Shown here: positions 49,760 through 61,258 of the stretch, in pieces
How positions within the stretch are numbered: position 1 is the first letter of the stretch
How the letters are laid out: the number at the start of each line of letters is the position of its first letter
DNA from: Cryptomeria japonica
Taxonomy: Eukaryota > Streptophyta > Pinopsida > Cupressales > Cupressaceae
NCBI RefSeq assembly: GCF_030272615.1
Contig: NC_081414.1
Span: 338,378,502 to 338,442,501 of the forward strand
Length of the DNA stretch: 64,000 bases
Direction of reading: 5' to 3'
Translations under genes and position numbers: made by a program
The notes under the pieces: model-generated
The model's input: the letters and a program-made list of their open reading frames with translations, nothing else
Database searches by the model: none
What the model was told of the DNA's origin: nothing

Positions 49760-50577
49760 TGATAAAGTTATAAGGCACTGAGAGAGGGGGTGAATCGGTG
49801 CTAGAAAAAATAAAATTTGATCACCACTTTTATCAACTTGAAACTTAACAAGCATGCAAGGAAAATAATCACATAAGCTAACATCCAATAAAACATGCAC
49901 CACATGACACAATATTTTTCACGTGGAAACCCAAATGGAAAAAACCACGGTGGGAATTAGTACCCACAAGATTTGCACTCTTTCAGAATGTGCCCTATTA
50001 GGAGCCTAGCCCGATTAGGAGCTTTACAATAATATCTAGTTAAGAGAAGACCCTGGTAGGAGTCACCCGATGAGGGGATTTACAACTTAGGTCTGTTAGG
50101 AACTTTACCCTATTAGGAGTAACCACACTGCAGGATTTAAACTCAAGTTGTTGAGCTACCCGGTTAAGGGATTTATACAATCAGGCATGTTAGGACCTAC
50201 TCGATTAAGGAATTTTGACTGTCGCAACTGTTAGGAAACAATAGGTAACTGATCTGCATATAGTACCTTTTGTGCTTGATAGATCCACTTTAGTTCTTCT
50301 TGAATCGCCGACTATACATCATCACACAACTTCTCTTTTCACTGCACAATCAAATCTTCACTCTAAACCCTTCATCTGATACATCATCACATACTTTTCC
50401 TCTTTTTATAAACATCTCAACTAAGTCAGCTAACAACCTTGGAACACTTTCCTAGGTACATCGAATCTAATCAATCTTTCTTAACACGCTTTATTTATGT
50501 CATCCATCTACATTATAATTCAAAAATAAAACATAAACAGTACCGGTTTACCGATCTAAGCTATTCTGCTCTACCAA
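49760..50577 (-). repeat. E2 5' LTR, truncated
   Basis: Matches the 3' LTR from its end (32551) up to about 33385, then similarity stops around CTCTAC at 50576. The outer ~450 bp, including the LTR start, is missing from the window. It abuts a CCGACGG-rich block. Confidence 0.85.
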
Positions 50578-50830
50578 GTTAGTACATTCGGAGCTGATTT
50601 CCGACGGCCGTTTGTCAGATTTTTGATGAATTTTCATCGGAGTGTCGACAAAATCCACTGTCAAAAACTCGACGTCGGATTGGTTGATGATGTCATGCCC
50701 ATCGTAAATTTGACAATCCAATGGACTCTGCCGACGGTCAAAGAAGTCATCGGTCGAAAGCTTGGTATTCGTCATAATTCTGACGATGACCATTTTTATA
50801 AAAAAAGTAATAATTATCATCGATATAAAA
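50578..50830. mobile_element. CCGACGG-rich block, possible CACTA subterminal region
   Basis: Within 200 bp: CCGACGG at about 50607 and 50732, CATCGG at about 50636 and 50748, CTCGACGTCGG near 50670, GACGATGA near 50782 and ATCATCGAT near 50818. Direct and inverted CCGACGG/CCGTCGG-like words near the ends are typical of plant CACTA elements, where TNPA binds. TNP2- and TNPA-like genes lie to the right. A clean CACTA terminus was not seen: the break reads CTCTACCAAG. Confidence 0.45.
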
Positions 50831-51059
50831 AAAATAATACCTGAGAAAAGTCCTTTTGGTTTTTAATTTGGCGTTACTGTACTATTCACTTAAGCGATGG
50901 GTCCATTTATCATAAAAGTGTTCTCCCCTTGTCATTTAACCAGGTGGTCCCTTTAAATGTTTTATTCTTGTTCGCTTTTAATCTGCCTTTTCTAATGTCC
51001 ATGGGGCCTTATAAGTATCATGCAATTTTCTGTTGATCTAACGGCCCACATTGATTCAT

Positions 51060-52790
51060 GACGAAAAAGTGCTCAAAAATTAGTTTCCACGAAGTAGCGA
51101 AAGGCGAAGGTGGACCCAACATATAGGTTTGGACCAAAGCTAAACACCGATCAAGTTTCATCTGATTGGACGGACAGCGTGGTTTTGTGAGATCAAGCTG
51201 AACATGTTTTAACCTTCGCGAAGTGGCGAAAGGGTTTGGCGAGTCCCAGAGATAAACTGTCTTCTTTGGTTAAAGAATGATCGGGTTGGAAAAAGATCAA
51301 CGGCTTGTCGTTGTTTCATGGCCAGGAGATGCACGAGCTATACCTTCAGCGAAATAGCGAAAAGGTGGAGGGTCTCGCTAAGAGTGGTAGTAAATGTGGT
51401 AACCCTAGTTGGCGATGACATGGTGGTGACAAGGCACTGAGTTGGCAGTATGCAGTGGGCTCGGGCAAGGTTGTCATAAAAATAGTAAACAACGAGCAAG
51501 TTCTTGAGATCTAAAGGATCGCATGAATTCGCGAAGATAAGATGCTAGCAAGTTAGTCATTGTGAAGTAGCGAAAAGGCTGATGGGCCCAAGGGATAGGC
51601 ATGACATGAAGTTAAAAGTAGATCAGGTTTGTTTTGATCTAACGGTTCTCATGGTTTCGTGGCTGCAAGCCAAATGAAGAATAGTGTTTGCAAAGTCGCG
51701 AAAGACAGGTGGAAATCACACAGAGGAGTGACGTGGCATAATAGTTGCTGCTTTTTGTAGAGCTTGGAAAAAGATCAGTGGCTTCTTGTTGTTTCATGGC
51801 CGACAGATGCACAAGCTATACCTTCAGTGAAATAGCGAAAAGGTGGAGGGTCCCACTAAGAGTGGTAGTAAATGTGGTAACCCCAATTGGCAATGACATG
51901 GCAGTGACAAGGCACTGAGTTGGTGGTATGCAGTGGGTCCGGGCAAGGTTGTCATAAAAAGAGTAAACAACAAGCAAGTTCTTGAGATCTAATGGCTCAT
52001 GTGAATTCGTGAAGATAAGATGCTAGCAAGTTAGTCATTGCGAAGTAGCGAAAAGGCCGATGGGCCCAAGGGATAGGCATGGTATGAAGTTAAAAGCAGA
52101 TTAGGTCTATTTTGATCTAACGGTTCTCGTGGTTTCGTGGCTGCAAGCCAAACGAAAAATAATGTTCGCGAAGTCATGAAAGACAGGTGGAAATCACACG
52201 GAGGAGTGACGTGACATGTGGTTTAAAAAAGTGGTTGAGGGCCCACCTAGGTGTAACCAATAGTTATGTGGGAATAGTAAAAGGGAACATGTGGCAGATT
52301 AAGGGTTGAACCAAAAGGAGTTTCCAGGGCTAATGGCCGACTGCCATGTGGCGTTTATTAACCGGATAACAAGTGGGGTAAGTAATTCCCAGATAAAAGG
52401 CCCACTTAAAAGGCATTCATCTCAAGATTGATCCAACACTTCTTGTTGTTTCGTGACCTGAAGATGCCCACAACTTAACCTCAGTGAAATGGCGAAAACC
52501 GTTAGCTGTCAAGATGAGGCATGGTTAGTTAAAAGGATTGATGGTCCTGGTTGGAGTTAAAGGCTGGGTGATTTGAGTTTGATCTAATGCTTGGCGCGGC
52601 CTTGTGAAGGAAAAGTGCATGACTGTTAAACTCCATGAAGTAGCGAAAAGGAGGTAGGGCTTGACACTAAAGCAAAGAGATTAAATGGAGATAAAGGCGA
52701 TGTAAGTTCTCAAGATCCCACGGCTAGCTTTGTTTCACGAAAGAAAAGAGCATGGGTTTTATGTTCTGCGAAGTAGCGAAAGAGCGAAAC
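51060..52790 (+). repeat. Degenerate ~130-bp module array with 17-bp core, ~11 copies
   Basis: The core GCGAAGTAGCGAAAAGG or a near variant occurs at about 51090, 51219, 51349, 51562, 51690, 51827, 52040, 52168, 52484, 52635 and 52768. Spacings are 129, 130, 213, 128, 137, 213, 128, 316, 151 and 133. Most modules also carry GATCTAACGG and TTTCGTGGC before the core and GGTGG or TGGGCCC after it. It is a diverged tandem array with ~83-bp inserts in two modules. It ends about 320 bp before the E3 ATG and has no coding capacity. Confidence 0.85.
51288..52220 (+). repeat. 478-bp tandem duplication inside the module array
   Basis: GGAAAAAGATCA at 51288 and 51766 starts two copies of a three-module block (478 bp), including TATGCAGTGGG, GATAAGATGCTAGCAAG and GGAGTGACGTG. 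The copies are clearly more alike than the single modules, so this was a later event. Confidence 0.88.
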
Positions 52791-53110
52791 AGAGGAAAGA
52801 CTTAGAGAAATTATGACCCGTTGGAGCCATTTTTGAATTCGATTTGGTGAATTTAATTTTGAAAAGAAAGTCGAAACATGCGGAGTTCATTTCTAAAAAC
52901 TTAAATGCCAACTTGCCCTTTTTAGTTCGCATCAACTTTATTGCTAAGTATTGTTTCATCAAAGTTTGTTGCAGAACAATTTTCTTCAGGCAAATAATCA
53001 GGTTTCTTGTGCTTTTCTTGATAATTCTTGGTTTGTTCTCAAATACTGTTGTGTGAATTACTTCATTAGAGGTTTGTGCTAGCTTCTAGTGGTATAATTG
53101 TTTGACCAAA

Positions 53111-56100
53111 ATGGCACCCAGAAGAGAATTTATAGGGAAAGTGAATTACCAGGACCGAAATATCTGTGATGATTTTTTAGAGCAATTAACCATGTCCACC
53201 AATGCTGGGGCTAAGGCCAAAGAGCTAGTACCTAAGAACCCTCGTCTAAAAATTGGCGATGGCTTTTATGATAAGGGTAATTGGTTGAGGGACCCTGAAA
53301 TAGGATTGTCAGGCTTAGGACTCTTCAAAGTCAGTTTTTTGCAGAGGAATTCCCCAGCTCCTTTGAATGGCATATGGGAGCAGGATGTAGGAAAGCTTGT
53401 GATCCCAGGTGTTTTTATGGATGTAGATCTGTTAGCCCTGATTGCACAGAATTATGACTCTGTGGCAAAATGCATCCGGAACATAAAGGGATCAGTCTTG
53501 ATTGAGATAAATGAAGATGAATTCAGGAAAGTGTTTAAACTCAGTGAGTCCTCCAATTTGTTAGAACCTATTGACTTTGAGTCGTTAGCCCAGGTTTACA
53601 ACATAGAAAGGGATCATCTTAGAAGTGGCCCATTGAAAGAATTCTTTGTAAAGATAGGGGGGTTAATAGTTGTAGGCCCCAACACAATGGAACCATTCTC
53701 TCTCAACCTATTCACTCTGAGAGCTAAGGGTATGTATTGGGCATTATGCCAGATTTTTGGAGAGGATGCCGAAAAGAATATGCCAACCCATTATATGTTA
53801 ATGATTGCACAAATTCTAAACCCCTCCCTAGCAATAACATTTGATTATGCCTCATACCTTGCTGATGCAATTCATAAAGGGCTAGTAGGAATAAAAAATG
53901 GTAAGGTGGATAACCCATTTGGATGGTACTCCATGTTAATGCATATGTTTCTATTCAAAGGGGTTGATTATTTTGGAAAGGAGATGGACCTGATTAAGGT
54001 CAAGGATAAAGAGGAGATGCCAGTGCAATTTTGGAGTACTGTTTTATCTTGGGATAGAGAAGATGCAAGTTATTTAAAGTTTGATAGATGCTTTGCATCT
54101 AAAATTAGGATTCTTCTATGCAGAGAAAACCCTAGAATTCCTAAGGCTCTTTTGGAGTTTCTCAGACCAAAGGAGTTTGCAGAGGATATCAAGATTATTC
54201 ACAATTGGGGAGACATATATTTGTACCCTGTGTCTACTATTTTTAGAGTGTTTGGATTTAGAGGCACCCCCTTTTTACTACCCTATCAGGTCCCATTGAA
54301 GATAGGGATTGTAGAAGTCCTGAGACAAATTGGGGGAGTACAAGAAGCAGAGCTAACCAATAGAGGTAAAGGGACTATTTTCCCAACTATTACCATGGCT
54401 CACCATTTTGTGATCACTAAGGGTGGATGGAGATTTTTTGAAGAATTCTTTAAGCCATATAGGCTGTCTACTGCAGTGTCAAGATGTGCAGACCCCCAGG
54501 ATTTTTTCAATGGCATGTTTAGAATTTAAAGAGCAATGTGCAAAGGTAGGCCACATCAATTTCAGTTCCCAGAAGATCTAATTAGAAATGAATTTAGCTT
54601 AGAGGAGAAAGAATTGAGGAAGGAGAAGTGGGTGGCATATAAGAAAGCCCTTGATTTTATCCATCAATTTGACACTGGCTATGACCCCCTTTCTAGCTTC
54701 AATCCATTTGAGGAGAAAATAAAATTCCTGGTTCTTTATTTTGAAGATCTCATGCAAACCTTAAAAGAAAAGAGGGAGGACATAATGCAAAATGAGCCTG
54801 ATAAGGCTAAGATGGTATTGGCTAAGCCTACCTTTTCTAGAGATATCCCACGTGGTGACTATGTAAAGCACAAAAGGTCAAAGTACACTGTGATAATGCC
54901 AGTGACAGGTGAGCCTTCCACTTCAAAAGGGAAGAGGAAAATTGAAGATGTCATTGACAACCAGGATTCCCCTAAGAAGTAGAGAGTGGGAAAGGAAATT
55001 GAAACTGATGAGCCTCAATATTCTCCATCTCAGTCTCCTATCCATATTGGAGATGAACAAGCTGTGGCTGAACAATTATTGCAGTTAGGGAGTCTCAGTG
55101 AGATTGCCTATACCTATGAGGAGACCCAAGAGGGGATGCCCGAAGAGCCACCTAATGCTGAAATGGATTTGACTGATGGTGAGTTAAAGGGCCAAGAAAT
55201 TCCTAGTGAAGAATTCCTAGCTAACAGTAATTTTGTCACATCAGGAGCTTTTATACAGTTTCTATGGAAGCAAAATATTGATCAATTCAAGACTAGATGT
55301 GAATAGAGGAAAAGTGAAAAACCTCTTAAAATTACAACTTGGGTAGAAGAAGAGGTTAAGCAAGAAATGATGGAGGAGTTCAAAGCATTCACCCCTGAGA
55401 AAGGAAGAGAAATGATAGCAAAGGCTGGTGTGTTGATTCTCCCTGAATGGGATATAGCTGATGCCTTAGTGCTTGATGCAGTGAGGAAAGAAACAAAGCC
55501 TATGGAAGGAGTGACATTCAACAAAGATAATGTTGCTCTTGTCATGTGGTCTTTAAAGAAGGATGAAAACAAAAGAAGGAAGGATGCATCAGATTCTAGC
55601 CTCTTAGGAGGCATGATAGTTAAAAGAGTCCAAGACATAGGGGTAGTGGAAGCTACAAGCACAGTCCTAGAGACTGCAAAATTCAGTGTTACGGTGGCAG
55701 AGAAAGAGGCACAAGAAAAGGCTAATCTCAAATTGAAGTTGGAGACTATTTAAAAGCTTACAATGATGCTAAAGAAGGAATAGCCAACAGAGACAACATA
55801 ATTGCTAGACTCCAGAGTCAACTGGCAGGTCAATATCATCCCGGTGAATCTTCTACACTCATGATAGCCTCCTCTCTAGCAAGACCCCCTCCTACTAGTC
55901 CCATCATTGAATATCCCCCTTCTCCTATGCCTTCTAGTTCCCAATTACCTGAAAATGTCCAACATGAGTTGGAAAAATTGAAACAAGCTCAGACATTGTA
56001 TGCAAACAAATATGAGGAGAAGGTAAAAGCCACCATCTTGAAGTTTGCTGACTCAGTCAAAACCTCCAATGTATACATAAATATGAAGAGGATTCTTGAG

Positions 56101-56724
56101 ATTTTGATCAAATTGAGAGAAGAAGAAGCCACTTTGGAACCAATCCTAAATAAGTGGGTGCCTAGAGGTAAAGAGTTAGAGCTCATGTGTTCTTCCCATG
56201 CAGATGCAGAAGAGAATGACAATCTAAGGTCCACATGTGAGTTTATAAAAGAGATAAATATTCTTTCAGTGGAAGGAGCAGGTATAAAAAGAAAAGCCCA
56301 ACTTTATAGGAAAGAATATGCAAATCATAAATTTGAAATGTTTCCAGGAGGTTTCATTGGTCCTATCCAGCTAAAGGAAGAGAAGACTTGGTTAAAGGAG
56401 GTGGACCACAATTTGTCCCTAAGGATCAATCAGATTATTAGTACTGATGACACATCCTTATTTGTCCAAACAAATGAGAAAATTGAAAAAGTGAAATCTC
56501 TCTATGGTTTCATAGAAACAGAGATTGGGCATGTACGAGTCACTTGGAAGCGGCTAGAAGATATGAAACAGAAGATTGCTAGTTTTACTTGGCCTAGTGA
56601 TGATGTGTATCAGGAGTGGAAAGATAAGTATATGGGATAGAAAGAAGATGCTCAGGAGCAGTTACAGGAGGTTGCAACAGAACAACAAGAAGAGGAATCC
56701 GCAGATGCTGAAAAGGACTTATAA
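53111..56724 (+). pseudogene. E3: ~1200-codon ORF of unknown family, lightly broken
   Basis: I do not recognise the family. From the ATG reading MAPRREFIGKVNYQD, one frame runs with stops at 54527 (TAA), 54980 (TAG) and 55304 (TAG), shifts frame near 55745-55755, then runs on to a TAG at 56638 and a final TAA at 56722. The first ~470 codons look globular (WALCQIFGEDAEKN, PTHYMLMIAQILNP, GWYSMLMHMFLFKG, IIHNWGDIYLYPVS). A Lys/Glu/Ser-rich linker follows (54850-55300), then helical segments (55370-55760), a Pro-rich hinge (LARPPPTSPIIEYPPSPMP) and a coiled-coil end. The order of parts resembles E1 ORF2, but no motif match is clear. No zinc knuckle, RT or LTR was found. The few lesions suggest a younger copy than the E1 ORF2. 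Confidence 0.65.
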
Positions 56725-57199
56725 CCACTTCTTGAAAACGACTGGTTGTTTGTAACAAACTTTCTTTTGAAGGGTCCAAAGCTTGTATGCATCCATACTA
56801 TTATAAATGGATACTAGGACTCCTAAAAAAATGATTGCAAGTAATTGTAAGAAAACGCTGCAGAAATTTATCTGAGCTTTTTTCTAGTCTTATGGAGAAT
56901 ACTCTGAGTTTTGTAATATTTTCTCCAAATTAATATCAATATACAAACTAGAAATAGTGTATATACATAAATGTGCATAGTAGTCATAGGGAAACTCATG
57001 TCAAATGTGCAACTCAATACAATAAATAATCTTAGTTTGTAGCCCTATAGCATCATAATGTAGTCCTTGACCAAGTATGCATACAAGAAACATCTAGTTC
57101 TATTAAGGCACAAGCATCAAAGTCAGAGGTTATGACAACTAGTGAAAAAAATCAAGAACAAAAAGTTTAGTCTCAAGAATTAGGAGTTGTAATAAAAAA
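56725..57199. other. Non-coding DNA between E3 and TNPA-like exons
   Basis: A/T-rich, perhaps the 3' untranslated part of E3. No LTR matching the 51-53 kb region was seen, so the right border of E3 is unknown. Confidence 0.4.
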
Positions 57200-57545
57200 A
57201 CTTACAAGGATGAGGCATATTCATAACTTTTGTAGTCCCACCTTGGATATCAACACTAGAAGCAAATCATATTGTTCGTGTAAAGACAAGACAATATGGG
57301 AGTTCATTATACCCAGCAACTCGTGGTGTTGTTGTTTGTGTTGGCTCTGTTGGACCCTGCAATTAAGATTCAATATACATTATTGAATAAGGTTAACTAT
57401 GCAACATAATGAAATATTGAAAAGTGTGTTACCTTGTTGAGCTTCACTTGGTTTCAAGAATAGTTTAATATTCTCTACTTAACAGGGACAACCACGTGAA
57501 GGTGGACGCTCATTTGGCCCCTCCCCCCCCCTAACATGACTCTGA
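57200..57545 (-). pseudogene. Exon-like fragments downstream of TNPA-like gene
   Basis: Two minus-strand exon-like pieces with GT-AG borders: about 57540-57432 (ERPPSRGCPC, stop, VENIKLFLKPSEAQQ) and about 57359-57207 (GPTEPTQTTTPRVAGYNELP, a TGA, then FASSVDIQGGTTKVMNMPHP). They may be the start of another gene of the CACTA element. The family is uncertain. Confidence 0.4.
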
Positions 57546-57896
57546 ATTCCCCATTAACATCATATAACATTCATTCATTAATTCTTTCTACCATTAATAA
57601 AATATAGCATTCATTCATTAATATCACATAACGTTCATTAACACATAACATTGATTAACATTAATTAACACGCAACATTCACCAATATTAATTAACACAT
57701 ATCATCCATAATCATTAATTAGCACATAATTACATTCACTAACACATAAAAATCAGTCATTATCAAACAAGTTAGATTACAATCATTTCTTTCTTTCTTT
57801 TTTCTTTGAAGCTGTGAAAAGACTAAGTATCGGTGTCTTCATCATTTCCCCCCTCTGCAGATGTTCCGCCAACTACTCATTATCTCAATGTATGCC

Positions 57897-60621
57897 TAGT
57901 CCTATACTAAGGACGAGGACACTGAAGCGAAGGGGGGTCCTCTGCAATAACAAAGAAATGGATTAAATTCAAAAAAATAAAATATTACTGTTACAAGTAT
58001 TTCATTAATTTAGAGAACATAATTGTTGTGTTCTTTACCTGATGGGGCCACATCATTTTGTGTAGCCTCAACCTCAACATGCTGAATGCCATGGTCCTCT
58101 TCACTTGAGTGGGGAACATCATGTTCTTGAGGTTGTGTACCCAGATCATGCTCCACTTGCTCACCACCGACTACATGCTCTAAAATATTAACAAGAAGTG
58201 TTACATTAATTACTACTCTAATTAAAATTAAGATGTTTAATTGTATTAATAGCTAAATAAATAAATTTGAATAGAAAATGGATACCTCCACTACTGGGAT
58301 GCACATCCAGACCTTCATGTGCAGGTGGTGTTTCACAATTAGCATACTGCATTCCAATGACATGCACATTGTTATCATTGCTTGCTTATTTAAAACAAAT
58401 ATAGTCACTTTATGTTGGAACTCAACATCAATTAGATTATTGGTAAAGTATTCAATTTGAAACAACTTCCATTTACCATATTTACCTGTGTGACGGATGC
58501 ACTCGAATGTTGTGTATGCCCACTCAATTCTCATAGCCGATCAGCCACAGCTAAATAGCCTTGCTGGTAGGCAATTCTCTTGTCATCTTCTGTGGGTGCT
58601 CTATTGAATTCAGAGCCCTGCATTTTTGCTTGGTACCATGAATTTTGCTTGCATTGTTTGATAAAAGAAAAATGTTTGCAATTTATTAATATTTTGAGAC
58701 AATATGGGAGTTTACATGAGATACTTACAATTCATGCAGCAAGTTTCATGTTACCACTAGAGTCGAGTTTGTGTTGCCCGTTCTTTTCTTGCCTTGCCTT
58801 GGTTGCCTTTGACGTGTCACTCAGTCTATAAAAAGTTTGATTAGATTATATAAATATAAAGAGTAATTAATTAGTACATAATTACATTCTTAATAGTATC
58901 CTATACCTTCTTCTGGCATCTACTGGTGTATTTCCTTTTTTCCTTTCAATTCTCTCCTTGGCATCCAAAATCAGGTCCTTCCACTCCCTCATTGGAATCA
59001 TGGGGGGACGCTCGTACTTTAGGTTCCTCTCCAAATGGGTCTTGTATTGGTCCCTCACATACTTTAGATATGTGCTAGTTTTTTCAAGGAGCTTGGTTTT
59101 GTCAAAGGTGTCATTTCCAAACCACTCAACCATTTGGTTTGTCAATTCATCTTGTAACCTTTTTTCTTAGTCATTCCACCTTTTAAAGCAAAAACAAACC
59201 TGTTAGATTCAAAAATGAACTGAAGCTACATTTATTACACTTCAAGAAATGGATCAAAGGAAAAGTATTCTAGCAATGATATGAAATCAAAAGTGGATAA
59301 GGGTTAGTTCGCATATGATGTACCACCTTTTACGTATGGTGGGCCCAAATATCTGCAATGCAATGTCACTAAGATGTTTATAGAAAATATCATTACCTGC
59401 AAAAAATTCATGGGATCAATATTAGTCCAAAATGAGTGATCATAAAGTAAATTACAATTAGAGTATATATAATAATGATTTTAAAGTACCTGGAACCTTT
59501 TGTATATTTAAGGGAAGCATTTCTTCATCGCTCACCACGAATGTGGCCTGCAATGTTCCTATACTAGAAATATGAGAAGATCTAGGAAATGATGCTATGT
59601 TATCAGTAGTAGTCACCTGTGGCACATCCTCATGTGCATCTCCTCCTGCAAAAAATGAATCCACTATGAAATGAAATTAGAATTCAAGAAAGAATGCTTG
59701 AAGGGAAATAAACACATGACAGAAGATAGAGAAAAAGAGGGATCTACCAACAGTGGGTGGGCCAATATGACGTGCACTAGAGGATGTCTGCATGCTATGT
59801 GTTGCCGACATTGTAGTCGGCAATACAGGTGAGGGTGGCCTCTGATGAGGTGGCATCGATATTTGCATAGTAACATTGATAGCACCTAAAGAATAATACA
59901 TTAAATATATCAAACATTAAATATATGAAAAGTGCAAGAATTGTAAACAAGGATGAACCTTTATTTTGAAAATTGATAGTATCAAGTATGATGTGTTTTG
60001 GATACTCAGAGTGATAAGCCAAGCAAGTGATAATACAAGAAAATCATCATCACCTGATCTTGCAACACCCTGATCATAGGAATGACTTTCATGAGGGCAG
60101 ATAAATTGCTGTAAAAACAATACGTACATATTTTAGTCAATGACATAAAAAGAGAATAAAATATAAACCATTATTGAACTTTTGTTATAATTAAAGCTTT
60201 CATTACTGCTTACTTACAAGTTGTTTGCTGTCTTATACAATAATTCCACCCTCTGTCGTATCTCATCAGTGGTAGGATGCACGGCTGCCAAAGCAACAAT
60301 CTCTTTTCTAATTTTTATAAGAGGCATTTTAAATAATTTCACAAGGTCTGTGGGATCTTCAGGGTCATCATTGCTTAACCCTAATGATTCCACATCCATA
60401 GAAAGGTGCTCAGGTACTGCAACTCCCTTTCCCTTTCCTCGAACATCTGTTTGTGTCAAGAATATCATTAACAATTACAAAATTAGTATAAATCACTAAA
60501 AAAAAGAACATAATAATGTAACAGTTTGCTTCTACCTAATTTGTACAGTTACAATGAGGTTTACCTGCTCGGTAGAAGTGTCACAAGGTACATCTTTGTC
60601 TGTGATATGTGATGGATCCAT
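57897..60621 (-). pseudogene. TNPA-like (Transposase_24/Ptta-type) CACTA accessory gene
   Basis: TNPA-type proteins bind the subterminal repeats of CACTA elements and help TNP2 excise them. About twelve exons can be read with GT-AG borders, from ATG 60621 (MDPSHITDKDVPCDTSTEQ, exon 60621-60565) through 60446-60218, about 60110-60054, 59885-59745, 59648-59489, 59400-59325, 59178-58907, 58825-58740, 58660-58495, 58378-58289 and 58182-58040 to the stop near 57897. The diagnostic part is YVRDQYKTHLERNLKYERPP followed by REWKDLILDAKERIERKKGN, then RQEKNGQHKLDSSGNMKLAA and FNRAPTEDDKRIAYQQG. In-frame stops occur at the start of the 59178 exon (TAA; a later acceptor could avoid it), after MKLAA (TGA) and after VADRL (TGA). 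It lies downstream of the TNP2-like gene on the same strand, the usual CACTA order. Confidence 0.75.
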
Positions 60622-61039
60622 GTCGGCCTATGACAAAGAAAAAATATAAAAAATGTTAGCGAAATTACATCATACACAACATGAACAACATGAACTTTGT
60701 AGACAAAAAGAGTATTAAATAATAAAAAGATGTTGTCATCAAAATCATTATAAATTTTGTAATTCCTTACCTTTACTTTATGTAGACTATGCAAGATCCT
60801 CAACTAAATGGTCACATAAATAGTCACATAGCTAATAAACAATCCAATTTCCATAAATAAACATAGTTTAAAAATTGTCACATAAATAGTCACACCCCCT
60901 ATCTCTATCTCCATATTAAAAGGTGCATCATGAATTAATTATGTAATGGCATTAGAATTCAAAACAAAATGAATTAATTATGTAAAAAAAATTCTATCAA
61001 GAAGTCAATATTCAATAGATAATATACTAATCGCATTCC

Positions 61040-61076
61040 TCATACATTTCATTCCTCATCATCATGAACATCAAGG

Positions 61077-61155
<79 letters not shown>

Positions 61156-61209
61156 TGTCATCATCATCATCAACATCTTTGCCATCATCATCACCATCAT
61201 CACCATCAC

Positions 61210-61258
<49 letters not shown>

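Noticed and set aside
50548-50844. Short frames spanning the CCGACGG block
   Set aside because: They cross the E2 LTR break and a non-coding repeat cluster, so they cannot be one gene.
57500-57780. ACATAACATTCATTAA-like repeats as CACTA terminal repeats
   Set aside because: Words are simple A/T-rich drift without a CACTA terminus or an inverted partner.
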